A stretch of DNA of 64,000 bases from Thermostichus vulcanus str. 'Rupite' (GCF_022848905.1 NZ_JAFIRA010000003.1:1-64000); one strand, 5' to 3'. Shown: positions 1-8,670, counted from the first letter of the stretch. Program-made: numbers and translations. Notes: generated by a model from the letters alone, not told the origin.

Positions 1-2
1 TA

Positions 3-143
3 GAGCCAGAGACCAAGTTTTATGATCTGATCCCACGGCGCAGCGGCTGGGCGCGGTTGATCCCTGGGGGAGAGGCCCTGGCGCGTTTGCATTTTGATGT
101 GGTGAGCTCCGGCCTACCCCTCTGGCTTTATACAGGCTTTTGA
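3..143 (+). CDS. C-terminal end of an unidentified protein (5' cut by window edge)
   Basis: An open frame runs from the left edge to a TGA at 141-143, giving the last 46 residues of a protein that ends ..LPLWLYTGF. I do not recognise the family. The residues are mixed polar and aromatic with no obvious membrane segment. The frame is supported only by its openness and protein-like composition; the start lies outside the window. It converges on the minus-strand lipoprotein gene that ends at 388. Confidence 0.4.
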   Translation, partial: EPETKFYDLIPRRSGWARLIPGGEALARLHFDVVSSGLPLWLYTGF

Positions 144-310
144 GGGGTGGTACTTGAATTATACAATCTCATCCATCTGGGGCAGAGGGTGAGCAAGAAA
201 TTGATCCAAGATGGCCACAGAAACCTTGCTGATGGCAGTTGAGTAATATTTTGTGGCAGCAAAACTGAACATTTGTTAAGAATCTACTCAAAGGCAAAAA
301 GCTTAGGAAA

Positions 311-337
311 ATCGGTGATCCAGAATCAGCGATTTTT
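311..337. terminator. Candidate bidirectional hairpin terminator
   Basis: ATCG-G-TGAT, loop CCAGA, ATCA-G-CGAT forms an 8-pair stem with one internal G/G mismatch. It is followed by six T on the plus strand, and the minus strand has TTTT on the other side. It sits between the converging gene tail ending at 143 and the lipoprotein gene ending at 388, where a shared terminator would be expected. Confidence 0.4.
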
Positions 338-387
338 TGAGAGCTGAACTTGGAAATGAGTTTCTCTGCTTTTTATTGAACTAGAAA

Positions 388-1092
388 TTAGGGCCTCCGA
401 TCCGTTATTTCAACGGTAACAGAAAAGACCTGAATGGCTCCAACCGAATCTTCGACACGAAACTGCACGTCAAAAATACCTGCAGTATCAAATTGGGCCT
501 GAAAAAACACTTGGCCATTAATGACAGCAGCGTTTGCAGTACCAGGTACAGAACCCTGGAGAGGTTGAATTTGAAAGTCAACTAGGTAGTTGCAGTTAAC
601 CGTCCCATTACAAGGAGGGTTGGGTGCACCAAAAACTCCTGAAGCAGGAGGATCAAAAGGAACTCCTCCAGTAACATTTGCCAGGATTAGGTTAACTGAA
701 GCAATTGGACTAGCAGTTGTAAGGGTACCAGAAATTGTTGAGCGATTTGGGAGGATAGTAACCCTTAAGTCTGGAGGAACTGGAGTTGGTGGGGGTGGAG
801 CTACAGGAACTTCACCCGCGATTGGCGGGACTGCACCTGGAGTAGGTACTGAAGCGGTTGTAGGTGCAGAAACGGGGCGAGTAATGCCTGAAGGGGTAGG
901 TTGACTAGAAGCAACCGGGCCTGACCCCACTCCGGTACTCCCGGTCGGAACAGTTGGGTTTTGCACACCAATTATTGGCCCCGGCAAAAAGCTCGTCACA
1001 TTCTTATCCTTAGCCTGCTGACAACCAATGAGGGTCGAAGCCATCAGCACAAGCGAGGTTCCACCAATTGCCAGGACTTGAAACTTACTCAT
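388..1092 (-). CDS. Uncharacterised lipoprotein with Pro/Thr-rich linker and beta-rich domain
   Basis: A 234-residue predicted lipoprotein. The N-terminus has a hydrophobic signal ending in a lipobox (L-I-G-C), so the mature protein is probably lipid-anchored. About 70 residues of Pro, Thr, Val and Gly follow as a linker, then a C-terminal domain of alternating hydrophobic residues, ending in a FSVTVEIT strand, that looks Ig- or cadherin-like. It contains a Cys pair (PPCNGTVNC) that could form a disulfide outside the cytoplasm. I chose the ATG at 1092 rather than the two GTG codons just before it. The next gene on this strand is another lipoprotein with the same architecture but no obvious sequence identity. 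Function unknown. Confidence 0.75.
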   Translation of the reverse strand: MSKFQVLAIGGTSLVLMASTLIGCQQAKDKNVTSFLPGPIIGVQNPTVPTGSTGVGSGPVASSQPTPSGITRPVSAPTTASVPTPGAVPPIAGEVPVAPPPPTPVPPDLRVTILPNRSTISGTLTTASPIASVNLILANVTGGVPFDPPASGVFGAPNPPCNGTVNCNYLVDFQIQPLQGSVPGTANAAVINGQVFFQAQFDTAGIFDVQFRVEDSVGAIQVFSVTVEITDRRP

Positions 1093-1172
1093 CACCACAC
1101 CCTCTCACACTCTCTAAAGTTCTCAACTAAGCCTCAACTTCGCCCGTCAAACCATTGCTAGAATTGCATTTT

Positions 1173-1940
1173 CTACAAGTTCCCACAAGCAGGAACCTGG
1201 GATCCGCGAATCTCTGTTCGGCTTTCTTCTCCACTAAATATGGAATTATCAACTCGCAAAACCTGACCAAAGGTATCTCGGATAGTTAGAATAATAACTA
1301 TGTCATCACCCGTCAATTCATCTTCAATGGTAACTTGCCCCTGGGCATCAAGCTTGCGAACACCGCGAATACGCTTGGATAAGATTCTGAGATCATTGAA
1401 GAATCGAGGATCGGTTGGGAAGGTGAAGCTAAAATTAAAGCCTCCAGCATCAGCGAAGGTATTGCCTCTACCAATCAGCAGATTCTTAAATTGTTCCAGT
1501 GCGGTTGGGAGAATGACATCCGTCACATCTGTACCACAAGTAATGTTCAAAACCTGTATATCAACGCTAGCAATGGTACCACGTACGATCAAATCAACTA
1601 TATCGACCTTATAGGATAACGAAGCAAGTTCCTGGTTGGCATTGAACCCACTGTTCGGATTTGTCGGATCAAATTGAGGTTGATCCGGCAAGTTGGGCCG
1701 TACCGGCGGTGGCGTAATCGGGGCAAAGTCTGGCGCAGGACGTACTGTAGTTGGGTTATTGTTGGGGGCAAGCGTAGGGGCAACCGCCACAGGTGGAGGG
1801 GTGGCAGAGCTAGAACTCAGCAACGGGGGCACACCACTCGTCGTCTCGCTGCTACAACCCGCTGCTAGCGCGATCGAGGCACAGGTTGCCAAAAGAGAGA
1901 GGCCGCCACGGCAAAGGGCTGAGCCAGAAAGTCGTCTCAT
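1173..1940 (-). CDS. Uncharacterised lipoprotein
   Basis: A 255-residue predicted lipoprotein with signal peptide and lipobox (L-A-A-G-C), then a Ser/Pro/Thr-rich linker of about 80 residues and a C-terminal domain of about 160 residues with two cysteines (ITCGTD and PACGNL near the end). The ATG at 1940 has a GGAG about nine bases upstream; a GTG at 1955 is an alternative. It lies 80 bases upstream of the lipoprotein gene ending at 388 on the same strand, so the two may be co-transcribed. A third lipoprotein is transcribed divergently from 2265. Family not recognised. Confidence 0.75.
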   Translation of the reverse strand: MRRLSGSALCRGGLSLLATCASIALAAGCSSETTSGVPPLLSSSSATPPPVAVAPTLAPNNNPTTVRPAPDFAPITPPPVRPNLPDQPQFDPTNPNSGFNANQELASLSYKVDIVDLIVRGTIASVDIQVLNITCGTDVTDVILPTALEQFKNLLIGRGNTFADAGGFNFSFTFPTDPRFFNDLRILSKRIRGVRKLDAQGQVTIEDELTGDDIVIILTIRDTFGQVLRVDNSIFSGEESRTEIRGSQVPACGNL

Positions 1941-2264
1941 CGAGAAATTCTCCACTCACTCACACCAAAAAATTGCGGACAAAGTCCAGCAGGGATCCAA
2001 CTCAACCACAAATTTGCAGGATGTGCCTGTATCCACGGGATCCCGTTTCAAAGGAGGGATCGCCTGCTGTTAGTTCTACTTCATCCTGGGGCATTGTCAA
2101 CCCACTGGCTAAGCAAATCAAAGGAATTTTCTGGAAACGGCCCATCCCCTACATATGGGGTATTATTACTTCGAGCAGGGGTGGGCAGCTTACCCGTAGC
2201 GTTTGTGGTCGAGTGCCTGTTGTCTCCTTTCGTGCATAGATTATGGTGTGTGAGGAAGTGCCGT
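1941..2264. other. Divergent intergenic region between lipoprotein genes
   Basis: A 324-base spacer between divergent lipoprotein genes. It must hold both promoters, but I see no convincing -35/-10 pair. It carries two GGGATCC-type palindromes (around 1993 and 2040). The plus-strand gene has a GAGG at 2252-2255 ahead of its ATG. Open frames crossing the spacer lack coding character. Confidence 0.5.
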
Positions 2265-3725
2265 ATGAACTTCAAATGTCGCTCATTGGCGGTTTTATGT
2301 GGAGTATTGCTGCTAGCCAGTTGCGGTGAAGTTGATGAGTCCCCAGCGTTACCTGGGCCTGTCCAGGTGGATCCCAGTGCGTTTGTCTCGGCCCAAGAAT
2401 ATCGGTTCACCCCAGGCTCGGTTTTGGAAACCACCAGCATGAGACTGGACTTTGTTAATCCAAGATTTGACCAGGGTATTGCTGTACGAAATACAGGCAC
2501 TCAAGGGAGTGGAGAAGCCCGCTTAACCAACATTGAGGCTTCTATTCGGCCCATAGGCCAGACAGGCTCTACCATCAGCGACTCTGTTGATGGTAGTACA
2601 CTTGCCATTGTTCTGCCTCCAACCTTACCACCTTTGGAAATTACTGCCTTTGCCCCTAATGATGCTCGTTTGGAGACGCAAGCCTTTGTAAATGGAATCA
2701 ACCTGATTTCTAGTACGCCAGAAGATCAGCGAATCCGAGTCAATTCCAGCTTCCGTGGAGCATTGGTCAATCCAGATCTTGATGAGGATGTTCAAGTAAG
2801 AACCATTCTTACGCTACGGGTGAACCGGATCTTGGTGAATACCACTGGCACTCAGGTGGTGATTGAAGGGGATGCCTCTCTGCAAGCTCGCACAACCAAT
2901 GTATTCAATACGGTAACGGGAGAAACGCTAGGAGATGATCCCCCAGACACTGCGATTGTAACGATGGGAGCTGGCTCTTTCTCTGCTAGCTTTGTGGTGC
3001 GGCAGCGGGGCATTGCTGGAGATGGTGGCGGTGAAGATGCACTGGCTTTGTTGGCCCGCCTCAACTTCCAGCCAAACCAAGCGGAGATTGTTTATCGGCC
3101 AACTCAAGTAGGTACCCAGTCAGTGCTTTTTGCGCCGGATCCGACTCGACCCAATATCCTGACCAATCAATTGGTGAGAATTCGGCGTTCTCTGAGCGGA
3201 AGAGTACAAGCTTCTTTTGACCCGGCTAACACCAGTACGGTGTTGAACTTCGTGCAAGTCAGTCCTCCCCCAGAACCTTTCCCAACCCCCATTCCCCAGC
3301 TACCCCCTCCCACCCGTCCGGGTGCTCCTACTGCCTTTGATTACTTTTTCTCGCTGCGTACTGAGCGTTCCACTGGCACATTACCTGGATCTCCTGTAGA
3401 GGGGGATAACCTTAGCCCTGTTATTCTTCAAGGCATCGTTCCCACTACAGGGGATTTCGTCTTCCGAAGCCTTGCTGGAGCGCAGTTGGCAGGACCATTC
3501 AACCGGCTTGATATTGGGGGTGGCACCCAAAGAGGGAACTTTAACCTTGTTTTCGACCAAACCACTTCTGCCGATCGCATTTCGGGTCAGTGGTTCCTGG
3601 AGCAGGAGTTCCCAACCGGCAACGTTGAAGCGGGTACAGCCGATGAACCGGGTACACCGGCTACTCAGCAAGGGGCCATTCTCATCATCCGTGGGTTCTT
3701 TAACGGGGTTCAGGTTAACCTTTAA
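2265..3725 (+). CDS. Large uncharacterised lipoprotein
   Basis: 486 residues starting at the ATG at 2265, nine bases after a GAGG. Starting here places a normal signal peptide and lipobox (L-L-A-S-C-G) at the N-terminus; the frame is open upstream to 2094, but that extension would bury the signal. The mature protein is rich in beta-type residues, Asn, Thr and Gly, and has no cysteine beyond the lipobox. A Pro-rich stretch around residues 345-370 (PPPEPFPTPIPQLPPPT) separates two beta-rich parts. Together with the two divergent lipoprotein genes it forms a small envelope-protein cluster. No family recognised. Confidence 0.75.
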   Translation: MNFKCRSLAVLCGVLLLASCGEVDESPALPGPVQVDPSAFVSAQEYRFTPGSVLETTSMRLDFVNPRFDQGIAVRNTGTQGSGEARLTNIEASIRPIGQTGSTISDSVDGSTLAIVLPPTLPPLEITAFAPNDARLETQAFVNGINLISSTPEDQRIRVNSSFRGALVNPDLDEDVQVRTILTLRVNRILVNTTGTQVVIEGDASLQARTTNVFNTVTGETLGDDPPDTAIVTMGAGSFSASFVVRQRGIAGDGGGEDALALLARLNFQPNQAEIVYRPTQVGTQSVLFAPDPTRPNILTNQLVRIRRSLSGRVQASFDPANTSTVLNFVQVSPPPEPFPTPIPQLPPPTRPGAPTAFDYFFSLRTERSTGTLPGSPVEGDNLSPVILQGIVPTTGDFVFRSLAGAQLAGPFNRLDIGGGTQRGNFNLVFDQTTSADRISGQWFLEQEFPTGNVEAGTADEPGTPATQQGAILIIRGFFNGVQVNL

Positions 3726-3798
3726 TGCCAGAAGCAAGTTAACTCCCAACCAGGGATCCCTTCCGGCTTGGTCATTGTGGCTGAGCCTTTTTTGTAGG

Positions 3799-5361
3799 TT
3801 ACAGGTTCGGGAAGTCGCCGAGCACCACCTGGGCGCAATTATGGCCAGGGATCCCGGTGACACCCCCGCCGGGATGGGCCCCGGAGCCACAGAGATATAA
3901 ACCGGCAATCGGGGAGCGGTAATCGGCAAAGCCGGAAATGGGCCGCAGGTTGTAGCTTTGATCCGGCGTGATTTCTCCGTGAAAAATGCTGCCCCCCATC
4001 AAGCCAAAGCGGGCTTCTAAATCCACGGGTGACAACATCTGCCGCGCAATGACGGCCTTTTTGATATTGGGGGCAAACTGGGCAATTTTATCGATCACCC
4101 GATCGGCAAATTCCTCCCGGAGGCCATCGTTCCAATCCCGCCCTTTCGGCTGGTAGGGCACAAACTGGCAAAAACAGGAGAGGATGTGCTTGCCCGGCGG
4201 AGCCATTGTTCGGTCGGTGGGGGACTGGCTGTAGATTTCAATAAAAGGATCCCGGGAAGGGATCCCGTACTTGTAGTCATCCCAGGCCCGCTCCAAATAA
4301 GCCACCGAAGGGGCAATATCCACCGTGGCCGAACTGACCACTTCCGGGGGGATCTCCGCCGGAGCTGCCGTGTAGCAGGGCAATTCCTCGAGGGCCAAGT
4401 TGAGCTTATAGACCGGCCCGCAGGTGCGGTAGTGCCGTTCTAGGTGAGTGCGAAACTCCGGCGGCAGGGATCCCGTGGGGCATAGTTTTAAGAACGTGAT
4501 CTGCGGATGGGCATTAGAGAGGATAGCCCGCGCCCGCAGGGTCTCCCCGGTTTCCAGAATGACACCTGTGGCTTGGCCATTTTCCACCCAGATCTCGGCT
4601 ACCGGAGCTGAGGTACGGATCTCCACCCCCAAATCGAGGGCGGCCTTGGCCATGGCCTGGGTGATCGCCCCCATTCCCCCACGTACATAGCCCCATACGC
4701 CACGGATCCCGATTGCCCGACCCACCGCATGAATCAGCCAGACATAAGGTGTACCCGGAGTCATCGGCCCGGCTGCCGTCCCGATCAGAGATTGGGGAGC
4801 CATCGCCGCCTTGACGTGCTCGGACTCAAAAAATTCATCCAGCAGATCGGTGGTGGAGAGGAGCATAATCCGCCGAAAATCATCTTCATATCCGGCTTGA
4901 GCAAAGCGATCCGCTAATTGCCCCAGCGATATCGGCGGCTGCATCAACGTGGGCTCAATCACCCCATTCACCCGATCCCAAAAATCCTCCCAGCGGTCGT
5001 AAGCCTCGGCATCCTTGGGAGAGAACTTAGCAATTTCCGCTTTGCTTTTGGCGCGGTTGTCGGCATAGAGGAAAAGGTGTTGCCCATCGGGGAAGGGCAT
5101 AAAGTAGGAGGGTTGCTTGGCATAGACCTCAAAGCCGTAATCCGGCAGACGCAGATCGCGGATGATCTCCGGGCGCAGCAAGCTACAGGAGTAGGAAGCC
5201 ACCGACACGCGAAACCCAGGGTGGATCTCTTCGGTGATGGCAGCACCGCCAACGGTGTGATAGCGCTCTAGCACCACGACTTTTTTCCCTGCTTTGGCCA
5301 GGTAGCAAGCACTCACCAACCCGTTGTGTCCACCCCCGATCACCACTGCGTCGTAGCTCAT
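3799..5361 (-). CDS. FAD-dependent oxidoreductase of the CrtO/PYROXD2 family
   Basis: 520 residues. The N-terminus carries a dinucleotide-binding Rossmann motif (VVIGGGHNGL, then VLERYHTVGGAA), and the C-terminus has the second FAD motif typical of phytoene-desaturase-like enzymes (LYLCGSGAHPGGGVTGIPGHN). The middle has the GYVRGGMGAI segment common to PYROXD2-like proteins and CrtO-type carotenoid ketolases. These enzymes act on hydrophobic substrates such as carotenoids, but no carotenoid gene is adjacent, so the substrate is open. The ATG at 5361 fits the family N-terminus; a GTG at 5397 would add 12 residues. It converges with the lipoprotein gene ending at 3725 and lies downstream of the linker gene on the same strand. 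Confidence 0.85.
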   Translation of the reverse strand: MSYDAVVIGGGHNGLVSACYLAKAGKKVVVLERYHTVGGAAITEEIHPGFRVSVASYSCSLLRPEIIRDLRLPDYGFEVYAKQPSYFMPFPDGQHLFLYADNRAKSKAEIAKFSPKDAEAYDRWEDFWDRVNGVIEPTLMQPPISLGQLADRFAQAGYEDDFRRIMLLSTTDLLDEFFESEHVKAAMAPQSLIGTAAGPMTPGTPYVWLIHAVGRAIGIRGVWGYVRGGMGAITQAMAKAALDLGVEIRTSAPVAEIWVENGQATGVILETGETLRARAILSNAHPQITFLKLCPTGSLPPEFRTHLERHYRTCGPVYKLNLALEELPCYTAAPAEIPPEVVSSATVDIAPSVAYLERAWDDYKYGIPSRDPFIEIYSQSPTDRTMAPPGKHILSCFCQFVPYQPKGRDWNDGLREEFADRVIDKIAQFAPNIKKAVIARQMLSPVDLEARFGLMGGSIFHGEITPDQSYNLRPISGFADYRSPIAGLYLCGSGAHPGGGVTGIPGHNCAQVVLGDFPNL

Positions 5362-5427
5362 CTGTTGCCCTTCGGCCTTTCCCTGTTGGATCTCCACCTA
5401 CGATACCGCTTTTCCCAGGGACATCTT

Positions 5428-5946
5428 CTACATCACCGCCAAACTTTGCAAAAGCGGCGATCCCTGCATCGCCAGTTGATGGCTGCGGTTCATGCGGTCT
5501 GTTAGTAGGTAAGCCACAGGAGGGTACCCCATGAGCCGTTGACGCGGGTGGGGCAGACGCTCATTGCCGAAATGGTGGTGATACTCCTCAGAATCCACAA
5601 AAGCATTAACCATCGCCTGGAAGCCCTGACGTACCAAAATGTCGTGGTAGGTGGCCACCTCAGCCTTATCTGCCGGCGCCCGCCCCAAAAAGTGCTTGAA
5701 CCCCTGCTCCACACAACGCGTGTTACAACCCGCATTAAAAAAGAGCTGCTGATAGAGATGGGATCCCCCTACTTGTCGAACCAGACGCTTAATACCCACC
5801 CGACCCCGGAGAAAATCCTGCTCAATTTTTTCTAGCTCACCTACTTTTTCGTGCTGGTAGGGCTGGCGTTCCAAAATCTGCTGATAGGCAGCGCGCAAAA
5901 GATTCTGTAAGGCTTGAGGATCCCGATTTCGCTGACGCGACTCCAT
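5428..5946 (-). CDS. Stand-alone phycobilisome linker-domain protein
   Basis: 172 residues dominated by a PBS linker domain (about residues 12-140). Recognisable signatures include LRAAYQQIL, a central FLRG..GIKRLVRQV, the FKHFLGRAP motif and a FVDSEEYHHHFG segment matching the D-S-x-E-Y end of the domain. The roughly 30-residue tail has no second domain, so it is shorter than rod linkers (CpcC) or rod-core linkers (CpcG). Such linkers bind the cavity of phycobiliprotein hexamers. An AAGGAG precedes the ATG by seven bases. It is transcribed divergently from the ferredoxin/V4R/phycobiliprotein-like cluster at 6384-9927, suggesting a shared role in pigment-protein assembly (inference). Confidence 0.85.
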   Translation of the reverse strand: MESRQRNRDPQALQNLLRAAYQQILERQPYQHEKVGELEKIEQDFLRGRVGIKRLVRQVGGSHLYQQLFFNAGCNTRCVEQGFKHFLGRAPADKAEVATYHDILVRQGFQAMVNAFVDSEEYHHHFGNERLPHPRQRLMGYPPVAYLLTDRMNRSHQLAMQGSPLLQSLAVM

Positions 5947-6383
5947 GATGGTTGCTCCTTAATAAACGAAACTGACCGGAAAGATTAAATTTGCGAAAAA
6001 GGCAAGAAGACCCATTCAAAGAAATGATGAAGCTGTCGTAGAGTTGGAATTAAGCTCATCCATCTCAAGGCAGAGGGAAGCAAAGGCTCTCATCCAGATT
6101 TATCTTGACAGCAGGATCAGCTGCTGGATTTTGCGATAAATATTTACGAAGAATACCCGATCTGAGCCTGTTTCCGTAATTCTACTTTCCAGAAAACTAA
6201 ATCAATAAAAATTCCGTATTTACTCGTAGTTAAGGATTATTTCATCCCTATTCACAGAACCCCAGCCAAAATGCAGAATACAAAAGAGGGCTTCTCTTGA
6301 TTCTCAACCAGCCCATTATTCCGGAGCATCCAGATCACATTCAGACCATTATTATGTGCTGAGCACGCCGATGGATCCCATTT
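5947..6383. promoter_or_regulatory. AT-rich divergent promoter region of linker gene and PAP-like cluster
   Basis: A 437-base AT-rich spacer between divergent photosynthesis-related genes, much lower in GC than its surroundings. The linker gene has an AAGGAG site at its edge. Toward the ferredoxin gene, TATTAT at 6350-6355 could be a -10 element, but no good -35 sits 16-18 bases upstream, so the promoter call is weak. The region around 6057 (ctcatccatct..ggcagaggg) resembles a short stretch at 166-187. No reading frame of interest. Confidence 0.4.
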
Positions 6384-6869
6384 ATGGTTAAACAAATTCG
6401 ACTGGAGCCTCTGTCCCGTATCTCCGAGGTAGATACCTATAGCAACTTGCTATCAGCTATTCTTTCGGAGGATTTGCACGTTTCGCGAGAATGTAATGGT
6501 CGCGGCATTTGTGCCACCTGCCACATCTATGTCAAAGAGGGTCTAGACAGTTTGACGCCAATGACCCCGCGCGAGTCGAAAACACTTGAAGTGATCACCA
6601 GCGCCAAAACCAATTCGCGTCTTGCCTGTCAAGCCAGAGTGATTTCTGATGGCGTGGTGGTGGAACTGCCGCCAGGGATGTACGTAAACTCCCTACAAGA
6701 TGTGGAAGTTCTTATCGGCAGACGAGCAGAACAAGACTTGCTTCATCCCCGCACAGGGAAAGTTTTGGTCGAGCAAGGTAAAGTCATTACCCGTTCTACC
6801 GTAAAGCAACTGGAAAATGAAGATTTCCACCTAATTGGTAGCACCCTAGCACAAACTCGGGAAGTTTGA
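6384..6869 (+). CDS. [2Fe-2S] ferredoxin-like protein (Slr0148-like)
   Basis: 161 residues. The N-terminal half is a plant-type 2Fe-2S ferredoxin fold with ligands Cys37, Cys43 and Cys46 (C-x5-C-x2-C) and Cys82 (LACQA). The C-terminal 65 residues have no cysteine and are an extension beyond a normal ferredoxin of about 97 residues. It should transfer single electrons in the cytoplasm. It is first in a same-strand run of six genes with V4R and phycobiliprotein-like proteins. That combination matches what I recall of the PAP operon (slr0144-slr0152) tied to photosystem II assembly in Synechocystis, where slr0148 encodes such a ferredoxin-like protein. The assignment to that operon is by content, not alignment. 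Confidence 0.8.
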   Translation: MVKQIRLEPLSRISEVDTYSNLLSAILSEDLHVSRECNGRGICATCHIYVKEGLDSLTPMTPRESKTLEVITSAKTNSRLACQARVISDGVVVELPPGMYVNSLQDVEVLIGRRAEQDLLHPRTGKVLVEQGKVITRSTVKQLENEDFHLIGSTLAQTREV

Positions 6870-6985
6870 AGATAGACCTCTAGGAATCCCCAAAGCAAAC
6901 TCTACTTTTCTTCTCGCAACTTGAGCATTCAGCGGCTACAGCTCTTGCATTGAATTGCTTGAATCTATTCCATCAGGAGAGACCG

Positions 6986-7669
6986 ATGACCACCTCTACC
7001 TCTCGACCCGATCCCCGTCCCGCGGTCACAATGCCCACTGGTCGTGAAAAACATTCCCACTACAGTTACCGAGATTTCTTTCGATTTAATCGAGACCAAG
7101 GCACAATTATCGATTGGAATAACACTCAAAATCTCCTGCTTAGCGAAGACTTTATCGTTGGCCTGCAGACGGGCTTGGAACGGGAAGTGGGGGATGCCTC
7201 TGCCGCTGTTATGTACACCATTGGCATGGATTGGGGCACTCGGGATTCTGTGTATTTCTCCCAATGGTACGAACGGGAATATGGGATCGGGGTGAAGCAA
7301 TCTAACCTACTCTTTCTGCTGGAAACCTGGTGGTGGCCCTTTACCGCCCAAGGTTGGGGTAAGTGGGAAGTGGAAACAGAATCCAAGCAAAAGGGATTTT
7401 TGTTTATCAACCTATTCGACTCGATGGTGGCCCGCACGCTTGGGGATGTGGGCAAACCTGTCTGCCATCTCTATGCCGGTTTGTTTGCTGGGTTCTTCAC
7501 TGCCATGACCTCCAGAGAGCTAGGCTGCATCGAGATCCAGTGCTACGCCATGGGAGAAACCTACTGCAAATTCCTCCTGGGTGGGCAAGAGCGAATTGAT
7601 GCTGCCAATTTCTGGATTGCGGAAGGAGCAAGCGCACGCGAGATCGAACATCGTTTGCACCAATTGTGA
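6986..7669 (+). CDS. V4R-domain protein (Slr0144-like)
   Basis: 227 residues from the ATG at 6986, which follows AGGAGA by six bases; the frame is open to 6950, but that start has no ribosome site. The C-terminal part (about residues 100-200) is a V4R domain, the small-molecule-binding module of 4-vinyl-reductase-type proteins, with its typical end ELGCIEIQCYAMGETYC. Cysteines 160, 181, 186 and 194 cluster there and could bind metal or a tetrapyrrole. The N-terminal part (DFFRFNRDQGTIIDW) is an extra helical region. In Synechocystis the V4R proteins of the PAP operon are linked to photosystem II assembly and predicted to bind bilin or another tetrapyrrole. A paralogue is encoded at 9226. Confidence 0.82.
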   Translation: MTTSTSRPDPRPAVTMPTGREKHSHYSYRDFFRFNRDQGTIIDWNNTQNLLLSEDFIVGLQTGLEREVGDASAAVMYTIGMDWGTRDSVYFSQWYEREYGIGVKQSNLLFLLETWWWPFTAQGWGKWEVETESKQKGFLFINLFDSMVARTLGDVGKPVCHLYAGLFAGFFTAMTSRELGCIEIQCYAMGETYCKFLLGGQERIDAANFWIAEGASAREIEHRLHQL

Positions 7670-7715
7670 GTGTCTTGTGATCACTGTTTATCCCCAGCTC
7701 TTCAGAGATTTAGCC

Positions 7716-7997
7716 ATGCTCACCCTACATCCTGGTCGAGATTTAACTCAGCCGCTATCGGCTTTTTTACAGGGGTTGAACTGGGACAACCGCCCCCTCA
7801 CTCCTACCTTGCCCACAGAGGATCCCATCTCTGCCCCAGCTGGAATGCTGCCTCTCACCCAGTCAGTCGGACAATTTTTTGCTGCCTTTAACTGGTCAGG
7901 GATCCGACCGCGCCTACAGCCTGTGCCCGAATTGCCGGAGGAGGATCCCTTCACGCTTGATGATTTTGCGGCTTTGTTTGGTGGGGCTTTGCTCTAG
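7716..7997 (+). CDS. Small PAP-operon-like protein with duplicated F-x(4)-NW motif
   Basis: 93 residues from the ATG at 7716. The sequence repeats itself: LTQPLSAFLQGLNWDNRPL near residue 10 and LTQSVGQFFAAFNWSGIRP near residue 50, each followed by a Pro-rich stretch. The C-terminus (DPFTLDDFAALFG) is acidic and helical. There is no signal peptide or membrane segment. Its place between the V4R gene and the phycobiliprotein-like genes matches the small unknown genes of the PAP operon (slr0145/slr0149 type); that match is from memory. The repeat suggests two equivalent binding faces. An open frame to 7581 overlaps the V4R gene and is unlikely to be used. Confidence 0.65.
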   Translation: MLTLHPGRDLTQPLSAFLQGLNWDNRPLTPTLPTEDPISAPAGMLPLTQSVGQFFAAFNWSGIRPRLQPVPELPEEDPFTLDDFAALFGGALL

Positions 7998-8075
7998 CAA
8001 GTTGCCCTCAAGCCTCCTCCCCCTTTTGCTGACTTGAATGGCTCTCGATTCTAATGGCTTAAGGAACCCCTACCT

Positions 8076-8624
8076 ATGCATGACATCTACTCTTGGCCCG
8101 AGCGCATTGCCGATCGAGAAGGGGATTACCTCCCTCCTGATGATCTGCAAAGCCTGATTCGCTACTCTCTCTCCTTTCCAGAACGATTGGATCTGTACCA
8201 AGTGTTTCAACAACAAGAACTCACTTGGATCCAAGAAGTCTTAAACCAGCAGGGATCCGTAGACACTGCCAACTTGTCTCCTGCCCAATGCCTCCTAGCC
8301 CGTCAATTGGCCCTGTGTTTGCGCTCCGTCGGGTTAAGCCTGCTCATGGGGGATCCCTTGCCGCTGCAGCAATGGATCTGTGGAGCAATGGAATACTATC
8401 TGGGCTTACCAGAGGCCCTTGACCAGCTCTGGCAGACTCTTCAGGGATCGCTGCCAACGGAGCAGCAGGATTTGGTTGCCCCTTACTGGCAAATGTTGCG
8501 GGCTGCCTGTCCTAGCCCAGCTCCCGAGGCAGAACCCAGCCCTACCCCATCCGTTGTCGCTGAAGTGGAACCACCCCACGCTTCTCCAGAACCGGCCCTC
8601 ACTCTGATGGAAATGTTTGTCTAA
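8076..8624 (+). CDS. Phycobiliprotein-fold-like protein lacking the bilin cysteine
   Basis: 182 residues, mostly helical, with a Pro/Glu-rich tail from about residue 140. Its start (ADREGDYLPPDDLQSLIRY, then LYQVFQQQE) aligns with the next gene's product (NAEGRYLHPNELKSLHDYV, then IYQVLQSKE), so the two are paralogues. Both resemble the N-terminal helices of phycobiliproteins (A-D-A-E-G-R-Y-L type). At the position matching the chromophore cysteine (C-x-R-D) this protein reads L-A-R-Q (residues 74-77), so it should not attach bilin there. AAGGA lies just before the ATG. Proposed role: helper in assembly or turnover of photosynthetic complexes. Confidence 0.7.
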   Translation: MHDIYSWPERIADREGDYLPPDDLQSLIRYSLSFPERLDLYQVFQQQELTWIQEVLNQQGSVDTANLSPAQCLLARQLALCLRSVGLSLLMGDPLPLQQWICGAMEYYLGLPEALDQLWQTLQGSLPTEQQDLVAPYWQMLRAACPSPAPEAEPSPTPSVVAEVEPPHASPEPALTLMEMFV

Positions 8625-8670
8625 CTCAGTCTGTCTAACTCACACCAACTCAAATAAGGAGTGACAACCC

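Noticed and set aside
590-904. Gly/Val-rich plus-strand frame
   Set aside because: Exact antisense of the Pro/Thr linker of the lipoprotein gene at 388-1092; low-complexity shadow.
1693-2239. Two overlapping plus-strand frames (1693-2073, 1886-2239)
   Set aside because: They cover the antisense of a lipoprotein signal region and a divergent spacer; no protein-like conservation visible.
3799-5361. Naming the FAD oxidoreductase crtO
   Set aside because: The sequence fits PYROXD2-like relatives at least as well, and no carotenoid gene is adjacent.
166-6080. Similar 22-base words at 166-187 and around 6057
   Set aside because: Only two copies with mismatches and no structure; may be chance or a degenerate repeat, not enough to call.
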